A stretch of 64,000 nt of DNA from Oscillospiraceae bacterium (GCA_003538135.1 DPOR01000006.1:1-64000), one strand, 5' to 3'. Positions 35,147-45,088 are shown, numbered from the stretch's first letter. The notes: a model not told the origin generated them from the sequence alone. A program made the numbers and translations.

Positions 35147-35527
35147 ATGTTTGATAACTTTGACATGGGTATGCCTCTGGGTGAAAAGCTTATTTTCGCT
35201 CTTCAGGTCTCACTCTTCGGAATCCTTATGGTATTCTTGCTGCTTATCATCCTTGCCGTGCTTATCATGATAATCTCCCGCGTTGTCAGACTCGGCGAGA
35301 ATATCGCGGCCAAGAAAGGCAAGAAAAATGCCGATTCCGATGCTCCCGCACCCGCGCAGCAGGCCGCCGCTGCCGGAACTCCCCTGCCCGGCACACAGTC
35401 GCAGGGCACATTAGACCTTGACGGCGTTGACGAGCCGACCGCTGCGGTCATTATGGCAATAGTCAGCGACGAGAGCGGAGTCCCGCTCAACAGACTGCTG
35501 TTCAAATCCATAAAGAAGATAGACTGA
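35147..35527 (+). CDS. oadG: Decarboxylase gamma subunit (OadG-like)
   Basis: 126 residues. One membrane helix at about 17-40 (ALQVSLFGILMVFLLLIILAV), a basic stretch, an Ala/Pro/Gln linker (about 65-80) and a small C-terminal region (EPTAAVIMAIVSDESGVPLNRL). OadG proteins anchor the alpha subunit to the beta subunit. Start set at ATG 35147 (MFDNFDMGM); the ATG at 35135 is fused to the ribosome site AAAGGA. Second gene of the operon. Confidence 0.85.
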   Translation: MFDNFDMGMPLGEKLIFALQVSLFGILMVFLLLIILAVLIMIISRVVRLGENIAAKKGKKNADSDAPAPAQQAAAAGTPLPGTQSQGTLDLDGVDEPTAAVIMAIVSDESGVPLNRLLFKSIKKID

Positions 35528-35563
35528 TGCGGCTCTCGCCGACAACTGAAAGGAATTGTAATC

Positions 35564-35956
35564 ATGAAATATGTTGTTACATTAAACGGCAAAAACTATG
35601 AGGTCGAGGTCGAGGAGACCGACGCCGTTATAACCGCTGTTACCGACGCCGCTCCCGCGGCTCCCGCAGCTCCCGCAGCTGCCGCACCCGTCGCCCCCGC
35701 AGCAGCTCCCGCCCCTGCCGCCGCTCCCGCAGCTGCCGCAGAGGGTCAGAAGGTTCTCTCTCCCATGCCCGGCACGATACTGAGCGTCAACGTCAACGTA
35801 GGCTCTTCCGTAAAGGCCGGAGATATACTCCTCATTCTTGAGGCTATGAAGATGGAAAACGAAATAGTCGCTCCCTGCGACGGCACTGTCAGACAGCTCA
35901 CCGTCCAGAAGGGCTCGACCGTCGCTACGGACGCACTGCTCGCCGTAGTCGGCTAA
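35564..35956 (+). CDS. Biotin carboxyl carrier protein of the Na+-pumping decarboxylase
   Basis: 130 residues. Short N-terminal strand region (MKYVVTLNGKNYEVEV), a long Ala/Pro hinge at about 28-60 that lets the arm swing, then a biotinyl domain with EAMKMEN at about 93-99, Lys96 being the biotinylation site. It carries CO2 from OadA to OadB. The Ala/Pro hinge is low-complexity at DNA level. Located between oadG and oadB. Confidence 0.95.
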   Translation: MKYVVTLNGKNYEVEVEETDAVITAVTDAAPAAPAAPAAAAPVAPAAAPAPAAAPAAAAEGQKVLSPMPGTILSVNVNVGSSVKAGDILLILEAMKMENEIVAPCDGTVRQLTVQKGSTVATDALLAVVG

Positions 35957-35968
35957 GGGGGATAGTAA

Positions 35969-37150
35969 ATGGACATACTCGGAATCTTAAAAGGCTTCTG
36001 GGAGAGCTCGGGTCTCGCCGTGCTCACCTGGAGAGAGGGCGTAATGATCCTCGTGTCGTTCGTCCTGCTCTATCTGGCCATTGCCAAAAAATTCGAACCT
36101 CTTCTGCTCCTTCCCATCGCGTTCGGTATCCTGCTTGCAAACCTGCCCGGCGCAGGTCTTATGGATGACCCGACCGGCATTATCGACCCGCTGAGTACAA
36201 CAATACGGGAGGGCGCGCACTGGTATGACATCGGAATCCTGCGCCTGATATATGCGGGCGTCAAGAGCAGTATCTTCCCGTGCCTTATCTTCATGGGCGT
36301 CGGAGCGATGACCGACTTCGGTCCCCTGCTCGCAAACCCGATGAGCCTGCTGCTCGGCGCCGCCGCACAGCTCGGCATCTATGTTGCTTTTACTATCGCT
36401 ATCCTGCTCGGCTTCACCCCGCAGGAGGCTGCCGCTATCGGCATCATCGGCGGCGCGGACGGCCCGACGGCTATATTCCTCGCCTCGAAGCTTGCGGCTC
36501 ACCTGCTCGCACCGATAGCAGTTGCGGCATATTCGTATATGGCTCTTATCCCGATTATTCAGCCGCCCATCATGAAGCTTCTTACCACAAAGAAGGAGCG
36601 CGCAGTCGAGATGAAGCAGCTCAGAACCGTCAGCAAGACAGAGAAGATTATCTTCCCCGTCGTCGTGCTTGTCATCTGCGCTTTCATGCTTCCCTCCGTC
36701 GCTCCGCTTATCGGTATGTTCATGCTCGGCAACCTGTTCAGAGAGAGCGGCGTTGTTGAAAGACTCAGCGACACCGCGCAGAACGCTCTGACCAATATCG
36801 TCACCATCATGCTCGGCGTCACCGTCGGCGCAACGGCGAACGGTCAGACCTTCCTGTCGAAGCAGACCATATTCATCATCATCCTCGGTCTGACGGCATT
36901 CTGCTTCTCGACCGCAGGCGGCGTGCTTCTCGGCAAGATCATGTACCTCGTCACCAAGGGCAAGGTCAACCCCCTCATCGGCTCCGCCGGCGTCTCCGCC
37001 GTTCCCATGGCGGCGCGCGTTTCGCAGGTTGAGGGACGCAAGGCCAACCCGACGAACTTCCTGCTCATGCACGCAATGGGTCCGAACGTCGCGGGCGTTA
37101 TCGGCTCGGCTGTTGCCGCCGGTTTCCTGCTCCTGCTGTTCGGCAAATAA
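35969..37150 (+). CDS. oadB: Na+-translocating decarboxylase, beta subunit
   Basis: 393 residues, about nine to eleven membrane segments. It decarboxylates carboxybiotin and pumps Na+ out. Signature [19 protein letters not shown] with the conserved Asp needed for Na+, and the C-terminal [23 protein letters not shown] region. Last gene of the operon; its start is 12 nt after the carrier gene. Together with the V-type ATPase at 40277-49000 it may support an Na+-based energy cycle (inference). Confidence 0.96.
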   Translation: MDILGILKGFWESSGLAVLTWREGVMILVSFVLLYLAIAKKFEPLLLLPIAFGILLANLPGAGLMDDPTGIIDPLSTTIREGAHWYDIGILRLIYAGVKSSIFPCLIFMGVGAMTDFGPLLANPMSLLLGAAAQLGIYVAFTIAILLGFTPQEAAAIGIIGGADGPTAIFLASKLAAHLLAPIAVAAYSYMALIPIIQPPIMKLLTTKKERAVEMKQLRTVSKTEKIIFPVVVLVICAFMLPSVAPLIGMFMLGNLFRESGVVERLSDTAQNALTNIVTIMLGVTVGATANGQTFLSKQTIFIIILGLTAFCFSTAGGVLLGKIMYLVTKGKVNPLIGSAGVSAVPMAARVSQVEGRKANPTNFLLMHAMGPNVAGVIGSAVAAGFLLLLFGK

Positions 37151-37162
37151 TTAAAGCTGTAA

Positions 37163-37210
37163 AAAAATCCGGCAGTCCCGTTTTCATGCGGAACTGCCGG
37201 TATTTTTTTG
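37163..37210. terminator. Bidirectional terminator after oadB
   Basis: Arms CCGGCAGTCCCG (37169-37180) and CGGAACTGCCGG (37189-37200), with A7 before and TATTTTTTTG after; ends oadB and the convergent gene at 37215-37688. Confidence 0.85.
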
Positions 37211-37214
37211 TGTT

Positions 37215-37688
37215 TTAAGCATTGCGCTTTTTGGCAAGTTGCCGACCGAGGAAATACAGCGCATAGACAAGCACTATTCGCAGAGGCTCGAATATGAGGG
37301 CGGAATCGGGCATATTTTCGAGCATCGTTTCGCTTCTGAACAGCTTTTCGGCTATCAGCCCGTAGGCGGGATAGAGGGACGCGCAGTAGCCGTAGAGCAG
37401 AGGATATACGACAACGAGCGAGAGTATCAGATAGCCGGAGAAGCCGAAAAGAAAGCTTCTGTCATTTAGAAAACGGCTCATCAAAAACGCGCCCGCGAGC
37501 GAAAGTGCGATCCATATGACAGAAAGCACTATAGATGCGGTAGTTATCTCCCCGTGCTCGCCCTGCGGGTCGGCGGAATAGCTGAAGCCGAAAAAGCAGA
37601 AGTCAACGACTGCGCCAAAAATCGCTATCAGTATACCCAGCCGCATTTCACGGTCGGTTATCTCTTTTTTCGTGCGTTTCTTTTTCAT
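37215..37688 (-). CDS. Membrane protein of unknown family
   Basis: 157 residues with about four membrane segments (around 16-37, 52-70, 80-105 and 130-150) and basic ends (MKKKRTKKEITDREMR; RQLAKKRNA). ATG 37688 has AAAGGAGG 6 nt upstream, so it is well expressed. I recognise no family. Divergent from rarA and convergent with oadB, so it is a single-gene unit. Function unknown. Confidence 0.75.
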   Translation of the reverse strand: MKKKRTKKEITDREMRLGILIAIFGAVVDFCFFGFSYSADPQGEHGEITTASIVLSVIWIALSLAGAFLMSRFLNDRSFLFGFSGYLILSLVVVYPLLYGYCASLYPAYGLIAEKLFRSETMLENMPDSALIFEPLRIVLVYALYFLGRQLAKKRNA

Positions 37689-37815
37689 ACCTGCCTCCTT
37701 TCAACTCCATAGTATCAGATTTTTTTGCGCCGTCAATATTTTTGATAAAGATTATCTCTTTGTTTATTCCTTTTTCACAGTCCGTTCATCAAATCGGCAC
37801 ACTTCTCAAAAAACA

Positions 37816-37844
37816 TTGACTAAAGCCGCAAAATTTAATATAAT
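37816..37844 (+). promoter_or_regulatory. Sigma-A promoter of rarA
   Basis: TTGACT (37816-37821), a 17-nt spacer and TATAAT (37839-37844), 34 nt before the start codon. Confidence 0.8.
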
Positions 37845-37877
37845 ATAACATTGTAGCCGCCCGAGAGGAGGGAGATC

Positions 37878-39155
37878 ATGTCAGCACCGTTGGCGCAGAG
37901 AATGCGCCCGCAGACTATCGACGATATCGTCGGTCAAAAACATCTGCTCGGCGAGGGAAAGCCGCTGAGAAATATTATACTTTCGGGCGAACTGCCGAAC
38001 ATGGTCTTTTACGGTCCGTCCGGAGTAGGCAAGACTACGCTTGCGAGTATCATAGCAAAGACGACCGACCGGCACCTTGTCAAATTAAACGGCACGACCG
38101 CCTCGACAGCCGACATAAAGGACGTTGTTGCAAAGCTCAATACCTTTGTAGCGCCCAACGGGATCCTGCTCTATCTCGACGAGATTCAGTATTTCAACAA
38201 AAAGCAGCAGCAGACGCTGCTCGAATACATAGAAAACGGCGACATAACGCTTATAGCGTCAACGACCGAGAACCCGTATTTTTATATTTACAACGCGATT
38301 CTCAGCCGCTCGACCGTGTTTGAGTTCAAATTTGTCTCAGCCGAGGATGTCATTCCCGCAGTAAAGCGCGCGTTCGACTATATAGGCAACGAGCGGCACG
38401 AGATATATGATATAGAGGACGGAGTCATTGAACACATTTCAAACGCCTGCGGCGGCGACGTCAGAAAGGCGATAAACTCCGTTGAGCTCTGCGTGCTCTC
38501 CTCGCCCGCCGACGAAAACGGCGTTTGCAAAATCACGCTCCGGCGCGCGCAGGAGCTGACCCAGCACAGCGCAATGCGCTACGACCGCGAGGGCGACGAG
38601 CACTACGACATAATCTCCGCATATCAGAAGTCGATGCGCGGCTCGGACCCGAACGCGGCTCTCCACTACCTGGCGAGACTGCTCGAGGCGGGCGACCTTG
38701 TCAGCGCGTGCCGCAGGCTGATGGTCTGCGCGTGCGAGGATGTGGGACTCGCCTACCCTCAGATAATACCGATAGTAAAAGCCGCAGTTGACGCGGCCAA
38801 TATGCTCGGACTGCCCGAGGCAAGGATACCGCTTGCGGATGCGGTAGTGCTTGTGGCGACGAGTCCGAAATCGAATTCCGCCTATAACGGGATAAACGCC
38901 GCGATGGCCGATGTGCAGAAAGGCCGCACGGGTCCCGTTCCGAGGCAATTACAGAATGTCCACTGCGACGGCGAGGATAACCCGAACAAGGGACAGTTCT
39001 ATCTCTATCCGCATTCATACCGCAACCACTGGACGCCGCAGCAGTATCTGCCGGACGCCATAAAGGACACGGTATACTACGAGTTCGGCGACAACCGAAA
39101 CGAACGTACCGCAGGGGAATATTGGGAAAAGGTGAAAAAAGCAGCGCAAAAGTAA
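37878..39155 (+). CDS. rarA: Replication-associated recombination protein A (RarA/MgsA), AAA+ ATPase
   Basis: 425 residues. Acts at stalled replication forks. N-terminal MRPQTIDDIVGQKHLL motif, Walker A GPSGVGKTT near residue 56, Walker B LLYLDEIQYFNKKQQ, sensor STTENPYF, and the C-terminal tetramerisation part with SKSNSAYNGINAAM-like sequence and the YLYPHSY motif close to the end. ATG 37878 with GGAGGGAG upstream. It is followed by the YhhN-type gene after 39 nt. Confidence 0.95.
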   Translation: MSAPLAQRMRPQTIDDIVGQKHLLGEGKPLRNIILSGELPNMVFYGPSGVGKTTLASIIAKTTDRHLVKLNGTTASTADIKDVVAKLNTFVAPNGILLYLDEIQYFNKKQQQTLLEYIENGDITLIASTTENPYFYIYNAILSRSTVFEFKFVSAEDVIPAVKRAFDYIGNERHEIYDIEDGVIEHISNACGGDVRKAINSVELCVLSSPADENGVCKITLRRAQELTQHSAMRYDREGDEHYDIISAYQKSMRGSDPNAALHYLARLLEAGDLVSACRRLMVCACEDVGLAYPQIIPIVKAAVDAANMLGLPEARIPLADAVVLVATSPKSNSAYNGINAAMADVQKGRTGPVPRQLQNVHCDGEDNPNKGQFYLYPHSYRNHWTPQQYLPDAIKDTVYYEFGDNRNERTAGEYWEKVKKAAQK

Positions 39156-39194
39156 ACTCTGCCGCGATGCGGCAAAAAGAAAGGATATCTGTTT

Positions 39195-39899
39195 ATGTTC
39201 ATCCCAATTCTCTCCGTCATAACGGCGGTATTTGCGACGCTCACAATTCTGCTGCGCCGCAAGGGAAAATCGTTCGAGGGTATGCTCTGCAAGTTCATAT
39301 CGAGCTTCGGATTCATGTCCATGGCCTTTATCGGCTTCTGCTACCGCATTGACGAGGCGGACAAAGTGCTCCATCCGTTTTATTTCTGCCTCGTGGCGTT
39401 CGGGCTGCTGTTCGGACTCGGCGGCGATGTTTTGCTCGGCATAAAGGAAATAGCGCCGAAATACAAAACCAGGCTCATCGCCCTCGGAACATTCGCATTT
39501 TTAATCGGTCATTTCTTCTATCTCGCGTCCTTCTACATGGCTTATCCGAGATTTTCGATAATCCCGTACATAGCGGCTGTTATCATAACCGCAATAACGG
39601 CAGTGATAATGAAAGCCGTCAAGATGAAGCTTGACAGCAAAATGTTCGCTCTGAGCGTATTCTATTTCTTCGTCATCGCGCTTTGCGCCTGCGTATCGGG
39701 CTATATGCTCTATCTCACGCGCTCGCTGACTTTCCTTATAGCCACCGTCGCGTCGGTGATATTCGTAATCAGCGACTCGGTGCTCGCGTTTGTCTATTTC
39801 ACGCCCGTGAAAAGAAAGAACCCGCTCGTCACAATAGAGCTTGCAACCTACTACACCGGTCAGATTCTTATGGCGTCAACGGTGTACTTGATGAAATAA
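39195..39899 (+). CDS. YhhN/TMEM86-family membrane protein (lysoplasmalogenase-like)
   Basis: 234 residues, about seven to eight membrane segments. Family pattern seen: LGGDVLLGI near 75-84, FLIGHFFYL near 105, and a C-terminal VIFVISDSVLAFVYF with the paired Asp of the SD motif. Animal TMEM86 proteins hydrolyse lysoplasmalogens; many clostridia make plasmalogens, so this role is plausible, but bacterial members are poorly characterised. Ribosome site AAAGGA before ATG 39195. Downstream of rarA. Confidence 0.8.
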   Translation: MFIPILSVITAVFATLTILLRRKGKSFEGMLCKFISSFGFMSMAFIGFCYRIDEADKVLHPFYFCLVAFGLLFGLGGDVLLGIKEIAPKYKTRLIALGTFAFLIGHFFYLASFYMAYPRFSIIPYIAAVIITAITAVIMKAVKMKLDSKMFALSVFYFFVIALCACVSGYMLYLTRSLTFLIATVASVIFVISDSVLAFVYFTPVKRKNPLVTIELATYYTGQILMASTVYLMK

Positions 39900-39930
39900 C
39901 GCATATAAAAACAAAAATCGCTCCCATGAG

Positions 39931-40150
39931 AGGCGCACTCCGTAAGGAAGTGCGCCTCAGTTATATTCGCCCGACAGTGAGTTGTATTGTACTTCGGACA
40001 GTGATATTATGCTTCGCATAGTTATATTGCCTGCGGCGGTTTAACCGGCGAATATAATATCACGAAAGCCGGCAGGCTTTCATATCACTTTCCGAAAGGA
40101 AAATATCACTCCGGACAAAGCCCGGAATATCACTTTTGTCCATAGGCACA
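39931..40150. repeat. Array of short hairpins joined by GTGATATT/AATATCAC units
   Basis: After a hairpin AGGCGCACT-ccgtaagga-AGTGCGCCT (39931-39957), units related to AGTGATATTAT alternate with small self-complementary inserts: ACTTCGGAC-type, GCTTCGCAT and GCCTGCGGC. From about 40050 the units turn around as ATATCAC separated by GAAAGCC-ggca-GGCTTTC (40063-40080), TTTCC-gaaa-GGAAA and TCCGG-acaaag-CCCGGA. The whole stretch is thus a palindrome of palindromes. No gene lies in it. It occupies the gap between the YhhN gene and the 3' end of the V-ATPase operon. Confidence 0.7.
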
Positions 40151-40205
40151 TCGAGCTTCGGATTTTGTTACCAAAAGCCCTTATGAATCTTTTTTGGGAT
40201 AGTAC

Positions 40206-40239
40206 AAAAAGAAGGCGGCACAAATTTTGTGCTGCCTTC
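40206..40239 (-). terminator. Terminator of the V-type ATPase operon
   Basis: On the minus strand GAAGGCAGCACAAA pairs with TTTGTGCCGCCTTC (one G-U-like exception), followed by TTTTTGTAC; 38 nt after the subunit D stop. Confidence 0.85.
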
Positions 40240-40276
40240 TTCCTTATGAAGCCTCTCTTGAAACGGCGTCCTTTTA

Positions 40277-40891
40277 TTACTCTTTTTCTTCCTTCTGTCT
40301 CTTGATGACCTTCAGGCGCGAGAAATCCTCGCGTTCTTTTTCTTCAAGAGCCTCGGTGATATATTTTATCGTCTCGGTGAACTGCGGGATCATGATATTA
40401 TCGAGCGCATTGGCGCGCTTCTGCGTTTTCTTTATCGCGTCGGCAAGGCGATAGACGCTGTTCTCTATCTCCGCAAGCTCTGCGGTCATACGCTTGACCT
40501 GCGCGAAGCTCAGATATGCTTCGTCAAGCTGGGAGTTGGTCGAGTTGAGCCCGTAATACATATCGAGCTTCTCCTCGCCGAGCGTAACAACCGGCAGCTC
40601 AACGCCCATGACGCTGCGAAGGTCAATATCAAGCGACTCGTCTATCGGTATCGCCTGCGCGAACTCAGCACACATACCGAGCGTGACGTTCGCACGCTGG
40701 AGCGCGAGATAGGCCTTTGAATAAGTCTCGTCTATATCCCGCTGAATCTTCGACGCCTTGTCTATGAGCTGCATCATCTCGTGCACGAGTATATTTCTTT
40801 TGCGGTCGAGCAGATCATAGCCGAGCTTGGCGAGATCCAGCGACTTCTTCGTGCTCATCAGATTGCTTTTTGTCGGGAACACCTGTGCCAT
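40277..40891 (-). CDS. atpD: V-type ATP synthase subunit D (central stalk)
   Basis: 204 residues, highly helical. N-terminal VFPTKSNLMSTKKSLDLAKLGYDLLDRKRNIL motif is the family hallmark, and the C-terminal helix contains RRANALDN-type sequence (KRANALDNIMIPQ). It is the rotor shaft in the A3B3 head. Start ATG 40891 with GGGGGAG upstream. Last gene of the operon, 18 nt after atpB. Confidence 0.96.
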   Translation of the reverse strand: MAQVFPTKSNLMSTKKSLDLAKLGYDLLDRKRNILVHEMMQLIDKASKIQRDIDETYSKAYLALQRANVTLGMCAEFAQAIPIDESLDIDLRSVMGVELPVVTLGEEKLDMYYGLNSTNSQLDEAYLSFAQVKRMTAELAEIENSVYRLADAIKKTQKRANALDNIMIPQFTETIKYITEALEEKEREDFSRLKVIKRQKEEKE

Positions 40892-40909
40892 GACGCTCTC
40901 CCCCTTTCT

Positions 40910-42286
40910 TTACTGCTGTGCGGGCTTGTAGTGCTCCTTGAGAACGTCCTCATCAACACGGTCGAGCTCGGATTCGGGCAGCATGGAGAGCAGCTCCCAG
41001 CCGAGGTCGAGTGTTTGGTCTATCGTTCTATTCTCATCGTAGCCCTGATTTATAAATTTCTCCTCAAACGCTCTGCCGAACTCCATAAGGCGCTTATCCG
41101 ACGCGGAGAGCTCATCCTCGCCTATGACGGACGCAAGCGCCTTGGCATCCTGCACCTTTGCATAGGACGCGAAGAGCTGGTTTGCGAGCATACTGTGGTC
41201 GGAGCGCGTGTAGCCCTCACCTATGCCGTCCTTCATCAGACGCGACAGCGACGGCAGAACGCTGACGGGCGGATAAATGCCCTTGTAGTCGAGTCCCCTG
41301 TCAAGCACTATCTGACCCTCGGTTATATAGCCCGTAAGGTCGGGGATGGGGTGCGTGATATCGTCGTTTGGCATGGTGAGAATCGGTATCTGAGTGACAG
41401 AGCCCTTCTTGCCCTCGACTATTCCCGCGCGCTCATAGAGCGACGCCAAATCGGAATAGAGGTAGCCGGGGAAACCCTTTCTGCCGGGAATCTCGCCCTT
41501 TGACGAGCTGAATTCACGCAGAGCCTCGGCATATGAAGTCATATCGGTGAGGATAACGAGCGTCTGCTTGCCCAAATCGAATGCGAGATACTCGGCGGCG
41601 GTCAGGGCACAGCGGGGTGTTATGATACGCTCGATTATCGGGTCGTTAGAGAGGTTCATGAACATGGTGACGCGGTTCATGACGTTGGCGTTTTCAAACG
41701 AGGTGCGGAAATATTCCGCGACGTCGTTCTTGACGCCCATGGCGGCGAAAACAATTGCGAAATCGTCGCCGTCGGCAACGTTCGCCTGGCGGACTATCTG
41801 AACGGCGAGCTCGTTATGCTTCATGCCCGAGCCCGAGAATATCGGGAGCTTCTGGCCTCTGATAAGCGTTGCGAGCGCGTCTATAGAGGATATGCCGGTG
41901 TTTATATAATTTCGCGGATAAACACGCGAAACGGGGTTTATGGGCGAGCCGTTGACATCGCGGCGGCACTCGGGATATATCTCGCCGAGGCCGTCTATCG
42001 GTCTGCCGAGGCCGTCGAAAACTCTGCCGAGAATCTCGGGCGACAGCGGCATCTCCATGGGTCTGCCGGAGAGCACGGTCGTGCTGTTGCTCATTGATAT
42101 TCCGCGCGTTCCCTCAAAGACCTGAATGACCACAAGCTCGCCGTCTATCTTGACTATACGCCCCGCACGCGAGGTGCCGTCATCAAGTCTGAGCTCGACC
42201 ATTTCCTCGTAGCTCGCGCCCTTGACGCCGTCAAGCACTACGAGCGAACCGTTTATTTGATTTAAACCGATGTGTTCAAAAATCAT
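40910..42286 (-). CDS. atpB: V-type ATP synthase subunit B (non-catalytic)
   Basis: 458 residues. Shares the A-subunit fold but lacks a real P-loop ([14 protein letters not shown] replaces it), as in all V-type B subunits. Also seen: the EGTRGIS region, GRPIDGLG, and [29 protein letters not shown]. It forms the hexameric head with A. Start ATG 42286 with AGGAAGGA upstream. Lies between atpA and atpD. Confidence 0.97.
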   Translation of the reverse strand: MIFEHIGLNQINGSLVVLDGVKGASYEEMVELRLDDGTSRAGRIVKIDGELVVIQVFEGTRGISMSNSTTVLSGRPMEMPLSPEILGRVFDGLGRPIDGLGEIYPECRRDVNGSPINPVSRVYPRNYINTGISSIDALATLIRGQKLPIFSGSGMKHNELAVQIVRQANVADGDDFAIVFAAMGVKNDVAEYFRTSFENANVMNRVTMFMNLSNDPIIERIITPRCALTAAEYLAFDLGKQTLVILTDMTSYAEALREFSSSKGEIPGRKGFPGYLYSDLASLYERAGIVEGKKGSVTQIPILTMPNDDITHPIPDLTGYITEGQIVLDRGLDYKGIYPPVSVLPSLSRLMKDGIGEGYTRSDHSMLANQLFASYAKVQDAKALASVIGEDELSASDKRLMEFGRAFEEKFINQGYDENRTIDQTLDLGWELLSMLPESELDRVDEDVLKEHYKPAQQ

Positions 42287-42325
42287 AGCTGTTTAAATCC
42301 TTCCTTGCCTTCAGAATAAGCGGGC

Positions 42326-44083
42326 TCAGCGCAGAAGCGGAGCGAGCGCTTTGTCTATCTCGGTGCGGTAACCGTCAAACATATCGAGTCTGTCGTTGGG
42401 CACATCGTACTTTATCTTGACGAGCTTATCGAACAGACCGAGCTTCGTTATCTTGGAAATCGGCACCTGCTTTGCGACTACCTCGCGGCATTTGTGATAG
42501 AGATAGAGGATAATTTCCATCATCTTCATCTGCTTTGCCAGAGGAACATAGGTGTCCTCCTTATGGAACGCATTCTGCTGCAGGAAGCCGACTCTGATGA
42601 CCCTTGCCACTTCCATGACAAGCTTCTGGTCGTCGGGCAGAACGTCCGCGCCGATGAGCTTGACAATCTCCATAAGGCTGTTTTCCTCGAGCAGAATCGA
42701 GCACAGCTCGTCGCGGTAGTTCATGAATTCCGGTCCCGCGTTGTCATAGTACCACGCGGACAGGTCATTCACATATTCGGAATAGCTCGTGTTCCAATTT
42801 ATCGCGGGATAGTGACGCGCATAGGCGAGCGACTTGTCAAGCGCCCAGAAGCAGCGGGTGAAGCGCTTTGTGTTCTGGGTAACGGGCTCCGAAAAGTCAG
42901 AGCCCTGCGGCGATACGGCGCCGATTATCGTTATTGAGCCCTCCGTGCCGTTTAGATTCTTGACATAGCCTGCGCGCTCGTAGAACTCGGAAAGTCTCGA
43001 CGGCAGATAAGCCGGAAAGCCCTCGTCGGCGGGCATCTCCTCAAGGCGTCCGGATATCTCACGAAGAGCCTCCGCCCAACGGGATGTGGAATCCGCCATA
43101 ATAGCTGTGTGATAGCCCATGTCGCGGTAATACTCGGCGAGGGTTATACCGGTGTATATGGACGCTTCACGCGCGGCGACGGGCATATTAGAGGTGTTCG
43201 CTATGAGCACCGTTCTGTCCGTCAGGGGCTTGCCCGTGCGCGGGTCGGATATCTCGCCGAACTCTTTAAGAGCCTGGGTCATCTCGTTGCCGCGCTCGCC
43301 GCAGCCGACATATATGATGATATCCGCGTCGCACCACTTTGCAAGCTGATGCTGCGTCATGGTTTTGCCCGTTCCGAAGCCGCCGGGTATTGCCGCCGCG
43401 CCGCCCTTTGCTATCGGGAAGAGCGTATCTATGACACGCTGACCGGTTATCAGCGGACGCTGCGCGGGCAGTCTGCGGCTGACGGGGCGCGGGATTCGGA
43501 TAGGCCAGCGCTGGCAGAGCGTCAGCTCATGAGCGTTGCCTTTTTTGTCCTTTAAAGTAACTATCGTATCGTTTATTTTATATTTTCCGTCGGGCTTGAC
43601 TTCCGTAACCTCTCCCTCAAGTCCGGGCGGAACCATAAATCTGTGCTTGACAACAGGCGTTTCGGGGCATTCGCCGTAGATGTCGCCGCCCTTGAGCCTG
43701 TCGCCGGGCTTGACGAGCATATTGACCTGCCACTCGCGCTCCTCGTCGAGAGCACTCTCGGCGCAGCCCTTTGATATGAACGCGCCGTTGTGCTCGGCAA
43801 TAGCCGAAAGCGGACGCTCGATTCCGTCAAATATATTTCTGATTATTCCGGGGCCGAGGGTGGCGAACATTGCGCCGCCGGTAGCATAGACCGGCTCGCC
43901 GGGCTTGAGCCCGGTCGTCTCCTCGTAGACCTGAATGGTGGTGAGCTCCTTATCAAGGCGTATGACCTCGCCGACAAGACGCTTCTCGCCGACATAGACC
44001 ATCTCCATCATGCTCAGTCCCGTCTCGCCCTTTACCGTAACGACGGGGCCGTTTATTCCGTATATAACATTATTTTCGGACAA
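42326..44083 (-). CDS. atpA: V-type ATP synthase subunit A (catalytic)
   Basis: 585 residues. Walker A GGFGTGKT at about 234-241, catalytic [11 protein letters not shown] with its Glu, and [31 protein letters not shown]. The V-type-specific non-homologous insert is present (about 115-190). Start chosen at TTG 44083 ([15 protein letters not shown]), 7 nt after GGAGGT; a GTG at 44092 would be part of that ribosome site. Hydrolyses or makes ATP, coupled to ion flow. Confidence 0.97.
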   Translation of the reverse strand: MSENNVIYGINGPVVTVKGETGLSMMEMVYVGEKRLVGEVIRLDKELTTIQVYEETTGLKPGEPVYATGGAMFATLGPGIIRNIFDGIERPLSAIAEHNGAFISKGCAESALDEEREWQVNMLVKPGDRLKGGDIYGECPETPVVKHRFMVPPGLEGEVTEVKPDGKYKINDTIVTLKDKKGNAHELTLCQRWPIRIPRPVSRRLPAQRPLITGQRVIDTLFPIAKGGAAAIPGGFGTGKTMTQHQLAKWCDADIIIYVGCGERGNEMTQALKEFGEISDPRTGKPLTDRTVLIANTSNMPVAAREASIYTGITLAEYYRDMGYHTAIMADSTSRWAEALREISGRLEEMPADEGFPAYLPSRLSEFYERAGYVKNLNGTEGSITIIGAVSPQGSDFSEPVTQNTKRFTRCFWALDKSLAYARHYPAINWNTSYSEYVNDLSAWYYDNAGPEFMNYRDELCSILLEENSLMEIVKLIGADVLPDDQKLVMEVARVIRVGFLQQNAFHKEDTYVPLAKQMKMMEIILYLYHKCREVVAKQVPISKITKLGLFDKLVKIKYDVPNDRLDMFDGYRTEIDKALAPLLR

Positions 44084-44101
44084 GCCGTTCACCTCCGACC
44101 G

Positions 44102-44701
44102 TTAAAGTATTACTGACATTCCCGAATTTTCGAGGAACCACTCGCGCTGCGCCTCAAGGCGCGTGTCGAGCGTATCGTCAGCTACGGTGCTGCCGCCGGC
44201 AACTCCGGCGCGGCATCCGCCTATAGTTATTTCGTCGCAGCTCTCGACCCTGCAGGCTCTGCCGAAAGCTCTTTTTATCTCATCCGCAAAGCGCATATCG
44301 GCGGGACGGACATAGACCGTTACGTCTCCCTGCGGGAAAACGGCGGCGAAGCCTGCCGCGCTCCTTTTGAGAAACTCCGCGTAGCCGTCGGACTCTGTAA
44401 AGCTCAGCAGCTTGTCACGCGCATCGCCGAAAACTCCGTCCGTAATGGCGCTGCGCTTGTCGGTCAGACGGGCGCGCTGACGGGTTCTCTCATCGGCGAC
44501 GGTACGGTTGAACTCCTGCTCCTTGAGCATACGCTCGCGCTCTATTCTCGCCTGAGCCTGGGAATGCGCCTTCGCCTTTGCCTTTTCAAGGCCGCTGTCA
44601 ACCGTCTCGCGAGTCTTGCGGGTCAGCTCCTCATGGCGCTCCTCGGCGTCCTTTGTTATGGCGTCAAAAAACTTTGCGGCTCTCTCTTCCTGATTGAGCA
44701 T
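44102..44701 (-). CDS. atpE: V-type ATP synthase subunit E (peripheral stalk)
   Basis: 199 residues. N-terminal half is a long charged coiled coil (ERHEELTRKTRETVD, then QARIERERMLKEQEFN), the C-terminal half a globular head-binding domain ending in TLDTRLEAQREWFLENSG, a family feature. Starts at ATG 44701, 12 nt after the atpF stop. Confidence 0.9.
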   Translation of the reverse strand: MLNQEERAAKFFDAITKDAEERHEELTRKTRETVDSGLEKAKAKAHSQAQARIERERMLKEQEFNRTVADERTRQRARLTDKRSAITDGVFGDARDKLLSFTESDGYAEFLKRSAAGFAAVFPQGDVTVYVRPADMRFADEIKRAFGRACRVESCDEITIGGCRAGVAGGSTVADDTLDTRLEAQREWFLENSGMSVIL

Positions 44702-44713
44702 TGGTCAAACACC

Positions 44714-45019
44714 TCAAATCTTTATGCCGATAGTGTCGCGCACATAGCGCGTAATGGAGTCGCTCCCCTGTGAACCGTGGCGGTCGGGGATCTCGACTAT
44801 CAGGGGCTTATCGTAGCTGCGCTTTGTCTGCGTTATAAAATCCTCGCACAGCTCGCAAAGGCGGTGCGTGATGAGAATGATACCTACCTGCTCATCGGCA
44901 AGGCAGCGGTTGACCGCGTCCTCGACCGCCTGAGCGTCGTGCACAAGCTCGCCTTCTATACCCGCAAGGCGCATTCCGACAAGCGTATCGGCATTGTCGC
45001 TTATCAAATAAAAACGCAT
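44714..45019 (-). CDS. atpF: V-type ATP synthase subunit F
   Basis: 101 residues from ATG 45019 (MRFYLISDNADTLVGMRLAG), with AAAGGAAC upstream; the in-frame TTG at 45037 overlaps that site. Rossmann-like small subunit with IILITHRLCE and PLIVEIPDRHG, the conserved IPD/IPG end. It binds the D-subunit rotor. Note that K-subunit gene and this gene are separated by a GTAAAG-type hairpin at 45041-45066. Confidence 0.92.
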   Translation of the reverse strand: MRFYLISDNADTLVGMRLAGIEGELVHDAQAVEDAVNRCLADEQVGIILITHRLCELCEDFITQTKRSYDKPLIVEIPDRHGSQGSDSITRYVRDTIGIKI

Positions 45020-45040
45020 GGCTTTTGTTCCTTTCAACGC

Positions 45041-45066
45041 AGTGTAAAGCTGCTGCGCTTTACACT
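45041..45066. repeat. Hairpin AGTGTAAAGC-TGCTGC-GCTTTACACT inside the V-ATPase operon
   Basis: 10-bp perfect arms with a 6-nt loop, between the K and F genes and 22 nt before the atpF start codon. No T-run follows on the coding strand, so partial termination is unlikely; an mRNA processing or stability element that lets K be made in excess is possible. Confidence 0.5.
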
Positions 45067-45088
45067 AATGCTCCTCAGCCTCGGAGCG

